This document shows positions 14,301-26,975 of a stretch of DNA of 64,000 bases, piece by piece. Origin of the DNA: Monarcha castaneiventris obscurior. Lineage: Eukaryota > Chordata > Aves > Passeriformes > Monarchidae. The stretch is taken from contig JAMPIT010000884.1 in NCBI GenBank assembly GCA_026261815.1, positions 10,925,001 to 10,989,000 of the forward strand. Reading direction: 5' to 3'. Below the pieces are notes generated by a model. It did not search any database, was not told the DNA's origin, and was given only the letters and a program-made list of their open reading frames with translations. The translations under genes and the position numbers were made by a program. Within the stretch, counting starts at the first letter, position 1, and the number at the start of each line of letters is the position of its first letter.

Positions 14301-15087
14301 ATTGCTATACACTATCCAGAGGGTTTTAAGGCTAAGCCATTAGGGTTGCAGTATTTTTGCTATGTGCTCTGAGTCCGTGAGAAATTACAGTGAAAGTAAA
14401 AGGCAACTGGCTCTTGAGTGGACAGTGACACTGGTATTCCTTGGAGTCAGCATTAAGTTAAACTTGGTTGCCACTAGCCCCAATTACCTTTACTTCTGGT
14501 TTATATTTTGCAAAGCAATAGCTGCAGACTGATTTTCCATCTCCTATTCATATATCCAACAAAGTGACCTGATACAAAAAGTTCTCTACTTTGCTCTTTT
14601 GAGGGTGGGATCGCCTATGGGTGAGAGAGATGGAAACAAATCCTACGTTGGGGTTTGCAGTCTGACTGTAGCTGCTCCCATCTGCCATCCCAAGTTCTAT
14701 AAGACACGAGGAAGTTCCCCCAGCCCCACTGCCACACAGGAGACTGATTTGTACAGTTTGCTGGTGGCAGACAGGAAGGTGCCATTGGCACAAAACACAA
14801 CTTCACGTGTCTGGACCTGCTGGACTGAGCACAATTAGGTTGCTGCAATCAAAGCAGCTATCTTGATCTTGTGCTCATGGTGTCCTGCACACGGTGTCTC
14901 CCAAACAGGGAGCTCTACTTTGCAGAGACCCAAAGCTGTTTCACACAAGGTGCAGGCCAGGCAGGTCTGGTGCTGTGTTGGCACATTTCTCCAGAAATCG
15001 TGTCTGCACCTGAGCTTCCAATTTTGCTCTTCCCAGTGGCACCGGGTCTGGCCTTTGGGATGGCTTTGAGAAGTGTTTTATGACTAT
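8357..15087. other. Long non-coding stretch
   Basis: About 6.7 kb with no recognised gene or mobile element. The largest open frames (about 138 codons near 10.0-10.4 kb minus and 12.9-13.4 kb minus) have no domain or exon-like flanks and face overlapping open frames on the other strand. A C-run lies at about 11092-11101 and a G-run near 11645. No dense simple repeat was seen. Confidence 0.5.
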
Positions 15088-15092
15088 GACCC

Positions 15093-16240
15093 TGTAGTGG
15101 GTGGATTCTAAATTGACAGACAGCTTTTTGGACCAATCATGCTTCTCTCAATTTTACCTAGTTAAACTCCGTGAAAGGTGGGATTTTTGGGGGGGTTTTT
15201 CTATTCCAGCTGTGGGGACGAGAGGGGGCGAAGGCAGGGGCCTTGGAGCCCCGGGCCCTGCTGGGCCCTGCTGGGCTGGGCCGTGCCCCTGCCCCCTGCC
15301 CCACGCCCTTTTCCCAGCACCGCAGCACAGACCCTTGGTCACTGGGAGGGGAAACTATGAGGCCGTCCGTTCCTGGGACCGGTGGATCCCTCTCTTTTCC
15401 ACACGGTGCCAGCAGAAACTGGTGGAGCCTCCGGCCTTCAGCCTCCAGCGAGCCAGCACGCTTCACGCTGAACTGAAGAAGACAGCCGTGCTGCCAGCAG
15501 CGGAACCTGAACGATAACACCCTTCAACATGTCAACTTTCAGAGCCAGAGAGAAAGAGAAAGCAATGTCACGTGCGACGAAGCTACAAGAGAAAAGGGCA
15601 GTGCCGTGTTTCTCACGCGCAGCTTAAAAATCTTCTTGCGTTGCTGTGGTACGAAACTGTAGTATCACAAGCTGTTTGTCTCTTTAATCCATTTGGAAGT
15701 ATATGTGGGAATGGACATTTTTTCGAGTGGCTTGTAAAAAGGTTGTGAAGAATGCCCATGCCAGGCTATATCTGAAAAGCAGTGAGAGGCTTTTGAAACC
15801 TGGTGGCGAGAAAAGCCTTGTGTTCAAGCCAAAAATGACTCATCCTTAAACGAGTAATAACCCCATGTGATGGCCCGTGTTTTACAGTTGGAGGAACTGT
15901 GAAAGGGTTCATGGAAGATATGTGTTACACCCAGCAGATTGTTTATTCCTAAGCAAACCTGCAAAACGGTTGCAGTTTGTAAAACCACGTAAAGCAGGAG
16001 GAAAAACCCTTTTCTCCCTTTTCAAGAACTATAACACTGATTGAGAGAGGGGAGAAAAGTGGGGGAGGGAAAGAGTTCTAAAAGTTTGTTCTGATTGTTT
16101 TCGTTCTTTCTTTCTTTTAGGTCTGTTAATAAACTTCTTTATATTCTTTAAGTTTTGTGCCTGCTTTGCTTTTCTCCTAATGCTTATCTCACAGAGAGGA
16201 CATTGGGGGGTAATGCATAATTTTACTTAAAACCATTACA
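15093..16240 (+). mobile_element. Solo LTR, long ERV family (copy 1)
   Basis: A 1,148-bp LTR-like unit in forward orientation, starting 'tgtagtggg' and ending 'aaaccattaca', so the ends form a short inverted repeat. Flanks are 'gaccc' (15088-15092) and 'ggccc' (16241-16245), a one-mismatch 5-bp target duplication. A polyadenylation signal AATAAA sits at 16128-16133, about 110 bp from the 3' end. The first third is GC-rich (about 15.2-15.5 kb). Its last 150 bp are nearly identical to the LTR at 50573-52126, which confirms a repeat family. No internal retroviral genes follow, so this is a solo LTR. The five-base duplication suggests a class III (ERVL) or class I family; I cannot decide which. 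Confidence 0.75.
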
Positions 16241-16379
16241 GGCCCCATACTCTAGGGATAGTCCTTCATGTACCACCCTGGCAGCAAATTCAGCAGAATT
16301 GTGCCTGGTTTAGACAATGTTAAGGACCTCAAATTCAGGCCCTCCACATCCTCTTTAGACTGAAATTTACACTTTAGGT

Positions 16380-16908
16380 GGTGTAGGAAGTGGCAAACAG
16401 TGATTGTTCACCTGTGCTGGGCACTGGTGAAGCCACACTGCAAATCCTGTGTTCAGGAGCTGGAGACTGTCCAGAGAAGGAAATGGAGCTGGGCAAGGGT
16501 CTGGAGCACCAGGAGCAGCTGAAGGAGCTGGAGGGGCTCAGCCTGGAGAAAAGAGGTTCAAGGGAGACCTTCTGGCTCTCCACAATTCCCTGACAGGAGG
16601 GTGCAGCCAGGTGGGGGTTAGGCTCTGCTCATGGGGAACAAGGAACAAGGAACAGGATGAAAGGAAATGGCCTCAAGCTGTGCCAGGGGAGATTCAGGTT
16701 GGACATCAGGAGGAACTCCTTCATGAAAAGGCTTGTCAGGCATTGGCAGGGGCTGCCCAGAGAGGTGGTCCCCATCCCTAGAGGTGTCCAAGGAATGCCC
16801 GGACATGGCACTCAGTGCTCTGGGCTGGTTGACAAGGTGGGGATCGGTCACAGGCTGGACTCGGCAATCTTAGAGGTCTCTTCCAACCCATAGTTTGGTG
16901 ATCATATG
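16380..16908 (+). repeat. CR1 LINE 3' end, about 0.5 kb
   Basis: A forward CR1 copy covering the end of ORF2 and the 3' UTR. Recognisable blocks are 'gtgctgggcactggtgaagc', 'tggaggggctcagcctggag', 'ttcaggttggacatcaggag' and 'gaggtctcttccaaccca'. Open frames here are relics of the 5'-truncated reverse transcriptase ORF. The end is near 16908-16917 ('gatcatatgatgctgtgac'). Confidence 0.92.
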
Positions 16909-16917
16909 ATGCTGTGA

Positions 16918-19611
16918 CACGCTGCTAGTTAAAGCTAGTGAAATATTTAACATTATCCCCTTGTGTCAATTAAACTAATATGTTCATCATGGAGGTACCA
17001 TGCTGAAAAGTTTTGCATGTTTCATTGAGTGCACTGAAGTGTCCAGTGAGGGGTCTATGAGCAAAGGTGCCAAATGAAATCTGTACTTCTGCTTTCCCCG
17101 GCTTTGCTCACCTAGGTAGGTTATGAGATAAGGAATGTGAATCTGAGATCTTCAAATAACTGTCATCCATATGGTGTGCTTTCTGTAAAGCTACTCCTGG
17201 TAAATGTTTAATAAGCCTAGAGAGAAAAAAAGTTTGAAAAGACCCAGTAGATAATTTGCTAATTAAATGTATTATGTTTTGCAAAAGTAGGCATTAGAAA
17301 TGACAGCTCCAATTTAAATGGAATTTAGTGACAACTGCAGGAATAAAATAGAAAGACAGAAAGCTCACGAGTGTAACAGGTAAATAATTAATTCATGCAT
17401 CTAAGAAAAGATGGGTCAGACTGTCCCCCTACCCGACATTTACCAGTCTAAGTGAATCTTCTGCATGTTGGACTTTCAAGTTTGACCACAACGGCACAAC
17501 TTGGATTTTTTTCAAAAATAATATGCTAGTCATACCTGTGGTATTCTAGAATATGCCTTCCTTGTTTAGAACAGGTAATACTGATGAAACAATGAAAGGC
17601 AATTTCAAAAGGCATTCTGAGACTTAGTGATGCCTGGGAGTGAAAAGATGTACTGTTAAAGCAATTCAGCTACTGGCTGACAAGAAACAAAAGTGTGACC
17701 CTGTCAAATTTCTGTTTGCAGTGTAAGTAAAGACTGTGGAAGCCCTGATTTGGAGTAGCAAAGCTGCAGATTTCTGCACATTGGTATAAGAGGTTTATTT
17801 TTATTGGTTCATTTGTGATCTTGGATAAAAAATGTCCCCATTTTAGGGTTGGGCATTCTGGTTGTGGCAGTCTATGAGTGTGGCAGTAGCCACAGGTCAG
17901 CTAAAGAGTTGTGCTCCAACAATTGCATCTGAAGCTCATTTACGACCTGGTGACTCATGATAGGGAAGCCAGAGACAGAACAAATGTACCTAGTGCATGA
18001 CCAGTGCATCTTTATCTTTTATCTTCTTTCCCCTCTGTACTTCACAACTCAATCCTGATGTTTATTATTATACAACTGAGGCCCAAACCCTCTGTTTATG
18101 GCATAATCTGAACTCTGTTAGTAGATGTGATATTTCAGTGTTCTGCTGCACTGATGAGTATCTCAAAAGTCCTTGGCTTTGTCTGGATAAATGCTCATGA
18201 TCTTCTTAAAGTTCATTTGATCATGGTCCTCAGTTAAGGGAACTTAATGATATTTGTTCCACATGCCTTAAATACAGGCCTCAAATCCACCACTCAGTTT
18301 CAATTTAAGATAGAATTTGAGGGCTGGAAGTGGACTGATATAGTGAATCAGGTTGAGCACTGGCCTCCTACACGTGCTGAATTTCACTCTTTCCTTATTT
18401 ATCTGAAATGTCTTTGAAATCCATGAGAATTTCCTCGAGTGCAAATTGAGAAGGAAACAACAGAGTGAGGATTTTGGGCAACAAAGTGAAAGATTTACTC
18501 AATGACTGAGTAAAGATTTTAGAATTTTGTCTTGCCCAGAAAAGAGCTTCTGTATGGGAAAAGTATCGACAAACAAAATTACCCATCAGTAAGTCTGCTC
18601 TTCTCTGGATTACATTGCTCCAAATTGTTCAGTAATTCCCAGAGGGAAGATCTACTCCATTTCAGAAACATTCCCTCCAGAAAACATTCAGGGGTTTTAA
18701 TTGCATTAAATGAAATGCACTGTGGCCGGATTATGTTTCAAGACAGTTAATAAATTAAGAAATTAGACCAGCTAAAGGGAAATGAAAGTGAATATGAAAA
18801 ACAGCACTAAAAATATGAATTTACCATACAATTAGAACACAATGAAATACATTTACTGTCTTAATTTGCATAAAGTGAGACTGCTGAGTTTTGTCATTAG
18901 TCTGAAATACATGGATTATGGTGAAATATATTGAAGGTGATGGCAAACAGTTCAATCATTGGGTGCAGCTAGTTTCAAATAGTCACAGCTGAGAAGCAGG
19001 ATCATTTCTGGCAGGATGAGAGAACCTCAGTTCGGAGTGCATCAATAGCCAAATACGCCAAAACTCTAAGTCCCGCTCTTCCATGAGCAAAGACTTCTCT
19101 CTCTTTCAGCTCTGACTGCACGATAAGGTGTTTACACCTCTGAACATTGCCTTAGAGACTGAACATCTTCCTAAAAATCACTTTGCTTGACAGTGCTCCC
19201 CATACCTTACTGTCCCACCTACTATGAGGAGCCCTAAACATTTTGGGACTTCAGCAGATAAAAAACTTGTTGTTTTCAAGCTGAAAACACATTTCAGAAG
19301 TATGATTTCCAGAGCAGCTGTGGATTGCTAGTGCAACCAGGGAACCACGAATTTGGGCCAATTGCTTGGGAATTAGAGCTAGAGCCCAATCCGAAGTCAT
19401 TTAGTAGATACTGGAATTCTTTAGTGGAACTGATGCCTGCTCAGATGGTAGAAAGTGAGAATAAACAATCTCTGCTGACCATGAAGTCTTTGAACTTCAG
19501 ACCCTTTTCTGTCTTGTGACTTCTTAGAAGTATGACTTTGTAGGAGACAAGGCATTTTTTTTGTTTTCAGTAGATGGACAGCTGCATGTTTGAGAGGAAC
19601 TCCGGAATGGT
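16918..19611. other. Non-coding stretch
   Basis: About 2.7 kb, AT-rich, without a supportable gene. The block at about 18740-18900 has an octamer-like 'atttgcat' and several TAAT cores and could be conserved regulatory DNA, but nothing in the window proves it. Confidence 0.5.
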
Positions 19612-20443
19612 ACAAGTATTGATCTGCTGGAGGGCAGGAAGGCTCTGCAGAGGGATATGGACAGGCTGGATGGATGGGCTGAGGCCAGTGGTCTGAGGTT
19701 CAACACGGGCAAGTGTTGGGTCCTGCCTTTAGGTCAGACCAACCTCCTGCAGCTCCAGGCTGGAGGATGAGCAGCTGGAAATCTGGGAAAAGCCCTGGGG
19801 GTACTGGTGACAGCAGCTGGACATGAGCCCAGGTGTGCCCAGGTGGGCAAGAGGCCGGTGACACCTGGGCTGTGCCAGCCATTGTGTGGCCACAGGGCCA
19901 GGGCAGTGACTGCCCCCTGTGCTGGGCAGTGGTGAGGCCACACCCTGAATCCTGTGTCCACTTCTGGGCCTCTCACTCTAAGAAGGACACTGAGGGGGCT
20001 GGAGCATGTCCAGAGAAGAGAATGGTGCTGGGGAAGGGTCTAGAGAGTAAATCATGTGAGGAAGAGCTGAGGGGGCTCAGCCTGGAGAAAAGGAAGCCAG
20101 GGGGGACCGTCTCACTCTCCACAACTCCCTGACAGGAGGGTGCAGCTGGGGGGTAGGGCTCTGCTCCCAGGGAACAAAGGACAGGACAAGACAAAACAGC
20201 CTCAAGCTGTGCCAGAGGAGGTTTAGATTGGATATTAGGAGAAATTTCTTCATGGAAAGGCTTGTCAAGCATTGAACAGGTTGCCCAGGACAGTGGTGGG
20301 GCCACCATCCCAGTAGGCACTTATAACTGTGGATGTGGCACTTGGGGACATGGTTTAGTGGTGAACATGGCAGTGTTTTGTAAACAGTTGGACTCAATGA
20401 TCTTGAGATCTTTTCCAACATAATCAGTTCTATGATTCTGAGT
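19612..20443 (+). repeat. CR1 LINE 3' end, about 0.8 kb
   Basis: A longer forward CR1 copy. It opens in the ORF2 C-terminal region ('ctgcagagggatatggacag', then 'ggctgaggccagtggtctg'), passes the shared 'gaggggctcagcctggag'-like block, and ends with 'gatcttttccaacataatc' and 'tctatgattctgag'. It is internally diverged with indels and is 5'-truncated, so it is immobile. Confidence 0.92.
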
Positions 20444-20932
20444 GGCAGCCAAGACCAGACAGCACAGGACCAAATATACAAAACAATCTGTGAGAAGCAG
20501 AACCTACAGCCAGCTTTTGAAAAAGCTGAGGATACCCAGCCAAGAAATGGAAGACTTCATATTGATAGTCTTCTTTTAAACAGCTTCTTTAAAAATCCTA
20601 CCTTTATTGATGATAGAGAATGAGGAGAAAACAATTTGTCTTTGGGGTAAAGGTAGACCTGGCTCTTGGTCCTTTACAAACATTTTAAAGCTGAGATATA
20701 ATGAGACACTCCTCAAAAATGATGCTTTGTGTGAAATGCTGAAAATGCCAAAGATTATCGAATACCACAGAAAGCATGCTAGTGAGGAAAAACACTGATA
20801 TATTCCCAGGACACCTATTCAAAAAGATTAATATTCCAACTCCTTTCAGACATTCCTGGCAGGAAGTAATAACTTTAGACCTAAGCAGGTTTTAAGATTT
20901 TACCTGTAACAGTTGAAGCTATTTTAAGGAAA
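20444..20932. other. Non-coding, nothing recognised
   Basis: About 490 bp of AT-rich sequence between a CR1 end and a solo LTR. No motif or repeat was seen. Confidence 0.5.
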
Positions 20933-20937
20933 CATGC

Positions 20938-21576
20938 TGTGCCGGTTTTGGCCAAAATCTAGCAATATATCCTCTGGGAGAAAACCAGGTTACAACCACT
21001 CTTCCCCCCACCAGGTTCGGGGAAAAAAAAAATTCCTCGAAGGAAAGTGAAAGAGATAAAACCTATTTATTAACAAACACACAGGAAAAGGATAATAATG
21101 CTAAATAGTAAAACCTCTCACTACAGCAAGAAAACCTGGGAAGAAATTAGAGTCCTCTCATAGGTGTGGTCTTTCCTTCTCGGAGCTGGCGTGGGGTTGC
21201 CTTAGGCCACCTCCGGGCCTGAAGAAAAGTTCTCCCGATGTGTTCTGATGTTGAAACAGTCCATTAGAGAAAAAAAAAGAAAAAAACACCAAAGTCTCAG
21301 GAAACACGCTGGAGAAAAAGGGAAGGAAAAAAAAACTGAAAAGCTGGCTGAAGGAAAACAGTCAGGGTGCTCTCTCCGTGCTACCACCGCCGGGAAGAAT
21401 GCAGAAGAGTCTCTATCTCTGTGTCCTTGGGGACTACTTTGAAAAGTTCGTTTGGTTTGGTTTTTTTTTCCTCCCCTCTCAAGCTCAGTTTAAAGGCACA
21501 GAAAAAGGCACAAAATTTTTTTTTTTTGGTATAGAGCTGTGATAGGAGATACACATAATAGAGTCACCCCAAGACG
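20938..21576 (-). mobile_element. Solo LTR on minus strand with 5-bp TSD
   Basis: A 639-bp LTR read on the minus strand. The perfect 5-bp duplication 'catgc' flanks it (20933-20937 and 21577-21581). On the minus strand it ends '...accggcaca' (CA end) and begins 'CGTCTTGGGG', where the expected initial TG appears to have become CG. A polyadenylation signal (plus TTTATT, 21066-21071) lies about 130 bp before the 3' end. A-rich runs occur near 21270-21340 and a T-run near 21516-21530. There are no internal genes, so this is a recombined solo LTR. The family differs from the long LTRs at 15.1 and 50.6 kb. Confidence 0.8.
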
Positions 21577-21581
21577 CATGC

Positions 21582-24500
21582 TAATCTGTAAATAATAGAA
21601 AAAAATAAGGATAGAGTGGCTTTATAATCTTGGAGCTCTGCAATAAGTTATTAAATAAACCAGGGTCCTAATTTAAAATGGTGAATCACATCCTGATCTG
21701 GTATAAATAATGCAATTCTTTTTGAGTGAGTGGAATTACACTGATTAATATCATCTGAAGCCTTGTCTTCCTGTTTCTCAGAGGAAATAGATTTTTTTTT
21801 TAATTCTGTAACAATTTTTTACATTTTAATAGTTGGCCAGGTATGAATCTCAGTCAACAAATGTGTGTTTCTTCAAAATCGTGAATAAAGCTGCTAGTGT
21901 CAAGAAAGAAAATATAAAACAGGTTCACCAGCGAGAAGAAGAAAAAAAACATAATTGCAATATTTCATTGCAGTTGTTGCTGTCAGTCTTCTTTTCTTGA
22001 TCATAGATAGCTAGAATCAGACATTCTGAAATGATGACTTTATATTAATCTTTTCGTTATTATCTTCACAGAGGGTTATTTTGTTCAATATGGATGACTG
22101 TTGCAAACCTGTTTGTGTTGTGTCTGTTGTTTGTTTGGGTGTTTTTTTGCTTGTTTGTTTTTGCCATGAAGTTGTATTCTATCTGTGTAATAGTAGCGAG
22201 AATGAAATTACAGTTGGAAATCTCAAAACTCATGATTTTTGAAGGATAGAAGGTGTTTCTATACATGTGAGCTAGGAGTGAACAAACAGCACAACTGAGT
22301 CTTGAGGCTCAGATCAAAATCTCAGTCGAGGTTTGAGACGTAGTTACTGGAATGGTGAAATGTTAGGAGCATAAAACTCTAAAATCCTGTGTACTGAATA
22401 GTTCTCATGATAAATAATGCCTAGGATAGAAATCCAAATAAAGAGATACTTGAAGTACAGTTGCTTGTGGATTAGATATTCAGGACCAACTTCTCAGCTC
22501 TGTTACCCTGGAGTAAGATGATAGGACACACAATTCAAATCAGTAGCATTGAGCAGGCATGGAGCTAGTGTGTTCAGGGTGGGAGCCAGTGCCCTGTGCT
22601 CTTAGGAGGGCTGCCAGCTGCTAAGTTAAGTCCACGTGCCGTAAAACACTGATAATTTTCAATCTGGTATCCATAAAATGACTCAGTTGTTCCCATTGAC
22701 TTCAATGGCGAATAAGTGCCCAGGATACAACAGCAAGAGGCTTGATCTGTGCATCCACAGGTCTGGCTTATGCCTGTCTTATGCTTAAGGGTCTGATCCC
22801 ACTCTCCCTGTGTGCATTCCTGGACCCATTACTGCAACAGCTAATGTGTGAAAGGGCTGCAGGATAAGGGCCCATCTCCTTCATTCTCCAGTTGCTAATT
22901 TTTAAAATATGCTGATGGAAAAATAATGTGACTAATTAATAATACCTTATTCCCTTGCAGTTCTTTAAATATAAGGTCAGATCTCTAATGAGAATTTCCA
23001 TTGAGAATTACTCAAGGAAAACCCAGCGAAACAGTTTTCCTCCACTGTAAGATTCCTCTTAGATGAAACATTAGAAACAATTAAAATGTTTAAAAAGTTA
23101 ATATTAAGACCACTCTGAAGTGGGAAAAGGAAAGCCATGGTCATTTATTGAAGTGCTCAGAAAGAATCATTCTTATAGTATCTTCCAGTGTATCCTTTAA
23201 TATTAATGTACTTAAGAGCGGAATTTTGCACCAATTCATTCTTGGAAAGTTGTTCACTGAGATTTTGTGTCTTTTACTTCCCTTCATGCACTTTATTCTT
23301 CTTCAACCCAGAGGATGAATTCTCAAGCTGGACAACTCTAGAAGGAATGAAGTGAAGAGGAAGGGGAAGCATAAGGGGGAGAAGGCAGACTGCTGGTTGT
23401 GTTGCTGCTGCGGCAGAGTCCCAGTGGCAGGTGGGATTTGCTGCCTGGGCATTTCTTCACCAGAACAAGGCCAGGCTCCTTTGTTAAGGGGATGCCTTCT
23501 TGATCCCTTCATCTTCCTCATGGATGCACATGCATACATGTATGTGTATGTACAGGGATCTTCTCCTCCTTTCCATTCTCTCCTTAAGGATAACTGGAGA
23601 ATGAGTCAGAGAAAGGAACAGCTGGCAGGTTCTACAAATAGTTTTAGGGAGGGGTCACCAAGGGGGCTGTGTATGTCCTTGCTCACAAAATGGCAGCCTG
23701 CAAAGAGATTTACCAAACACATTCTAGCATATGGACTTCTGCTCCCAGTTACCAAGAACAGATGCAACTCTACACTACAAATCCACAGGCACTTGTCATT
23801 TAGGAACTGCACTGTGCTCATAACCAAACAGAAGAGTCCCCTAAATGCCTGCATCCTCCTTGCCCTCATGCAGATAGAACTCTGAATTTCATCTGTATTG
23901 CCTGGAACTTCTTAAAAATAGTGCGTTTAATGGTGCAAAATGTCAACCCTCCCGCAGCAGGAATTTTAACTGGATTCTTTAAAGAAACATTTGGAACATG
24001 GCTTTCCATCTGATTCAGAAGGGCTTATTCTGGAATACTACAGACTGAAACTCTTGCTGATTTAAATTGTTAAACATCTTAGAGGTAGTCAAGGATTGTC
24101 TGTATATATTTTCACAGCCCTGGGTCTAAGTGTGGTGCCAGGGGAGTGATTTATGGCTCAAACAGGTAAGGCTTTGGGCTCCAAGCAAGCTGAGTGTGCA
24201 TTGCATGTGCAGTAATACCAAACTTATTTGTGTATTTACCGGGTTCTTGTAACTGAACTCAGCAAGAGCAGCCCTACCTGCTAATCACATCTTACGCTTA
24301 CAGTAAAACTGTAGCAGGCAGTACCTTGAAATGTGAAAACAGTAGTTCATTCACTTATTCCGAATGTTGGCACCTGTGTTGCAGTCTGCTGTGTATTTAG
24401 GATCCACTTGTTATTGTTCGGTGGGGGTTTTTTTAATTGAAAGTTGACATTTTCCCACTCATTCAGTAGCTATAAGGAAACTTTGCCAGACTACCTGGGA

Positions 24501-25464
24501 AGCTCAAAGCTGAGTTGCTTTAAGGAAATTCTCATTTACAGTCTCAAGGAAAATGTTCGTTTTCCAAGGGGCAATATCTCTCTTTAATCCTATGTTTGGA
24601 AAGCCTTGGAGTAAGACTGAAATTTGGAGAAAGGGTATTTCTTAGTCGAAACAAATTACATATTCTGTGTACTAAATGCTGTGAAAAGAAATGTAAACTT
24701 AGTGTAATTCCCAGGTAAGTTAAAATCATGATGGAAATCATGGAGAAGTTTCTGTGGCTTTGGTGTTTCACATACGGATTGCAGGCTGGTGTGCTAGGGA
24801 ACAAGAACTAAGCAGCATAAATAAACTACATTGTCTTTTTCTGAGGAGGACACTGCATTTTTGGGTAGGAATCTTTTTAATCCCCTCAGCTGCCCTTCCT
24901 AGGACAAGGTGTTCATAGAGAAGTGAGAGTTTCTCTAAGTTCTCTTAGAAGTTCTTTCTTTCTTTTTCACACTGTTTTGTGTCTTCCTTGTTCTTGGTGA
25001 TAGTATACCTGTGTTGTACCTTCCTGACTCATTCCTAAGTCTTTCACATTGTTTCAGTTGCTTTGAAGGCTGTTTGGACCAAGGCTTGCTTTTGTGTGCT
25101 GGTGGGGACCTGTGTGTCCACTTTGACCAGGCCCTCAAGAGCATGGAATTAATTCTTGTCCTCAGTCAAGTGCGAAAACAATAGTTGTAAAACCAGCAAC
25201 AGCGTTTAGTTGTTAAATTCATGTCACTGAAATGTTGTGCCTATCTGGAAATAGTCTTGGCCACCACATGAGAATATGATGACAGAAATTAAATGTGAGC
25301 CTCCTCGGTGTGACAGTACACTGAGTGTGTGTGTCCCATGCCGCTGAATTCCACGGGCCAAATGCAACTTTTTGTTCATAAATCAAAATTCAGGTGGCCA
25401 CCAATTTCTGTCGTACTAGGACAAAGAGAGAAAAGCCAGAAAAGTAAATAACCATGGTACTTAC
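21582..25464. other. Long non-coding stretch
   Basis: About 3.9 kb. The longest frame is 177 codons, plus strand, 23352-23885: Cys-rich near its start, with no domain or signal. It overlaps antisense frames and I do not call it a gene. No mobile element was recognised. Confidence 0.45.
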
Positions 25465-25661
25465 CATTGATATTAAGAATTCCTTTCATCCTCAACATGC
25501 TTTGTAAACTTTAAGTAATTAATCAGATCCTTGAAAAGCAGCAAGACAGCAGAGTATGTTATGCATTCAAGACACGCGGCTTCTCGCTGCTGGGGGGTCA
25601 CCTCTGGAGCTGCGTAGTCCTGCGTATAGGCATCAGCAAGCTGCCTGGCAGTGTCTTTCAC
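25465..25661 (-). other. Orphan exon-like frame with consensus 5' splice site
   Basis: A 62-codon open frame on the minus strand. Its first third lies in the GC-rich composite next door and its last third in AT-rich DNA. It stops at 25473-25475, and 8 bp later a strong donor consensus G|GTAAGTA begins an intron-like sequence at 25464. The peptide contains a stretch 'CLECITYSAVLLLFKDL'. I do not recognise the product. It could be a read-through of retroviral leader, the last part of a non-coding transcript, or chance. The start chosen is only the first GTG; no acceptor is convincing. Confidence 0.2.
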
Positions 25662-26975
25662 TGCTCTTGGCCACCGATCTTCAGGTCTTGCTGGTTACAG
25701 TGCAGGCTCGTTGCCCACAGAGGCCAGCTGCCTCAGACCCCAAAGTCCCAGGACTAAAGGAGGCGAGAGATAGTTTCGGTATAATAAAATCCGCAGGTTT
25801 ATTCCACAGATGAACGGGGGTGGAACTAACAGACAGAACAACAGAACTAACTGATAACTCACAGAACTCTCTTCATAAGGCTCGTGCAGCAGATTTTGTA
25901 CTGGAATAAGTTGGGGAGGAACAAAGGGTAAAAACCAGTAAGATCACAATATAACAATATGTGACAGGCGTGACAATAAATCACTACAGAGCATAGGAGA
26001 GAGCATAACATAGCAACCAATAAGAAAGTAACCTGGGGAGAATTTTCTAGATAGAAAGGAGCGGCTTATTCTGCAGTGCCACCCCCGGACGTCCTCTCGG
26101 ACTCCGAGTCCCTTGCCTACTGGAGGGCGAGGATCTGATGGACATTTGCCTGCCAGAACCCACTTGTGGGCTGAGGCACTGCAGCAAAGACACACGGCAG
26201 CCATGAACACTGCACTGGGATTAATGCCTGGGAGGTGCGGGGGATGGAGGGAACAGCCTTGGGACTTGTCTTGCACTGAAAGGAATCTTGGGAAAGATAC
26301 AGTGCCTGAAAGGAGGAAGAGGAGAGGCTGGAGAGAGGGAATGTTGTGACTGATGGGAAGAGCCGTTCATCTCTAAGACTGTCTGTTGGCTGGCTCTCCC
26401 TAGCTGCCCTCAGCAAAGGACGCCGGCCCTGGATGGCCCTGGACACCTGGTCAGACCTCGGTGCTGCAGGCAAGGGGAGGCTGGTTCCCGCAGAGGGAGG
26501 GCGGCTCCATGTGAGGAGGAGCACCGTGCAAGAAGCAGCAAGGAGGCAAAGGGCTGCGAGAGGGGGTCTCCCCGTGAACTCCTTTATTGAGGGAAGGGTC
26601 AAGGGTTCTGGAGCTGAGCAGAACAGGAGAAGAATTTCCAAGGGGGGGGTCTGGGGGCACGACCTTATGGGGGGGCAAACAGGGGAGGAGCCCCAGATAG
26701 GGGACCAATAGAGCATCAGACAAGGGGAGGAGACAACATGAGGGCCAACAATTTTTAAGGGGGGGGTCTACAGAACATATCAATCAAGTGTCAGCCAACC
26801 ACACGACGCCCCTGGGAGAACCTTCTGGAAGAAGGGGCTGGCACTAGACCTCTGTGCCGCCCACTGAATCCTCCTCCCAGGAGGAGTCTCCATCCTCAGA
26901 GGTGGGGTCAGAGGTGGGGTCGGAGGTGGTGTCGGAGTGACTGACGGCTGCCACATTTGGGGGCCGTCCCTCCAC
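25546..26975. mobile_element. GC-rich LTR-like composite, unresolved
   Basis: About 1.4 kb with abrupt base-composition edges and LTR hallmarks of uncertain orientation. Polyadenylation signals occur on the minus strand (plus TTTATT near 25798 and 26582). CCAAT boxes lie in both parts. Runs of seven to nine G occur near 26642, 26670 and 26760. On the plus strand, 'ctgccaca' near 26955 is followed by 'tt' and 'TGGGGGCCGTCC', close to a tRNA-Pro primer-binding site, as expected just after a class I LTR. On the minus strand, an acidic frame (C-terminus rich in SDPTSDPTSEDG-like repeats, 26844-26930) would suggest the 3' end of an internal region instead. I could not settle paired ends or a target duplication. 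Nested or rearranged class I ERV DNA is my best reading. Confidence 0.4.

Noticed and set aside
15101..15520. Overlapping Pro/Gly-rich frames of 100-138 codons on both strands
   Set aside because: GC-rich part of a solo LTR. Open in many frames because stop codons are rare there.
16390..16900. Several Glu/Leu-rich open frames
   Set aside because: Pieces of CR1 ORF2 and 3' UTR, 5'-truncated and decayed, not host genes.
23352..23885. 177-codon plus-strand open frame, longest outside the ERVs
   Set aside because: No domain, no natural composition (clustered Cys then mixed), overlapping antisense frame of 87 codons, no splice or promoter context. Treated as chance.
26117..26716. 199-codon minus-strand open frame
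   Set aside because: Lies in GC-rich LTR-like DNA with an open frame on the opposite strand over the same span. Pro/Ser/Leu-rich composition reflects base content, not a protein family.
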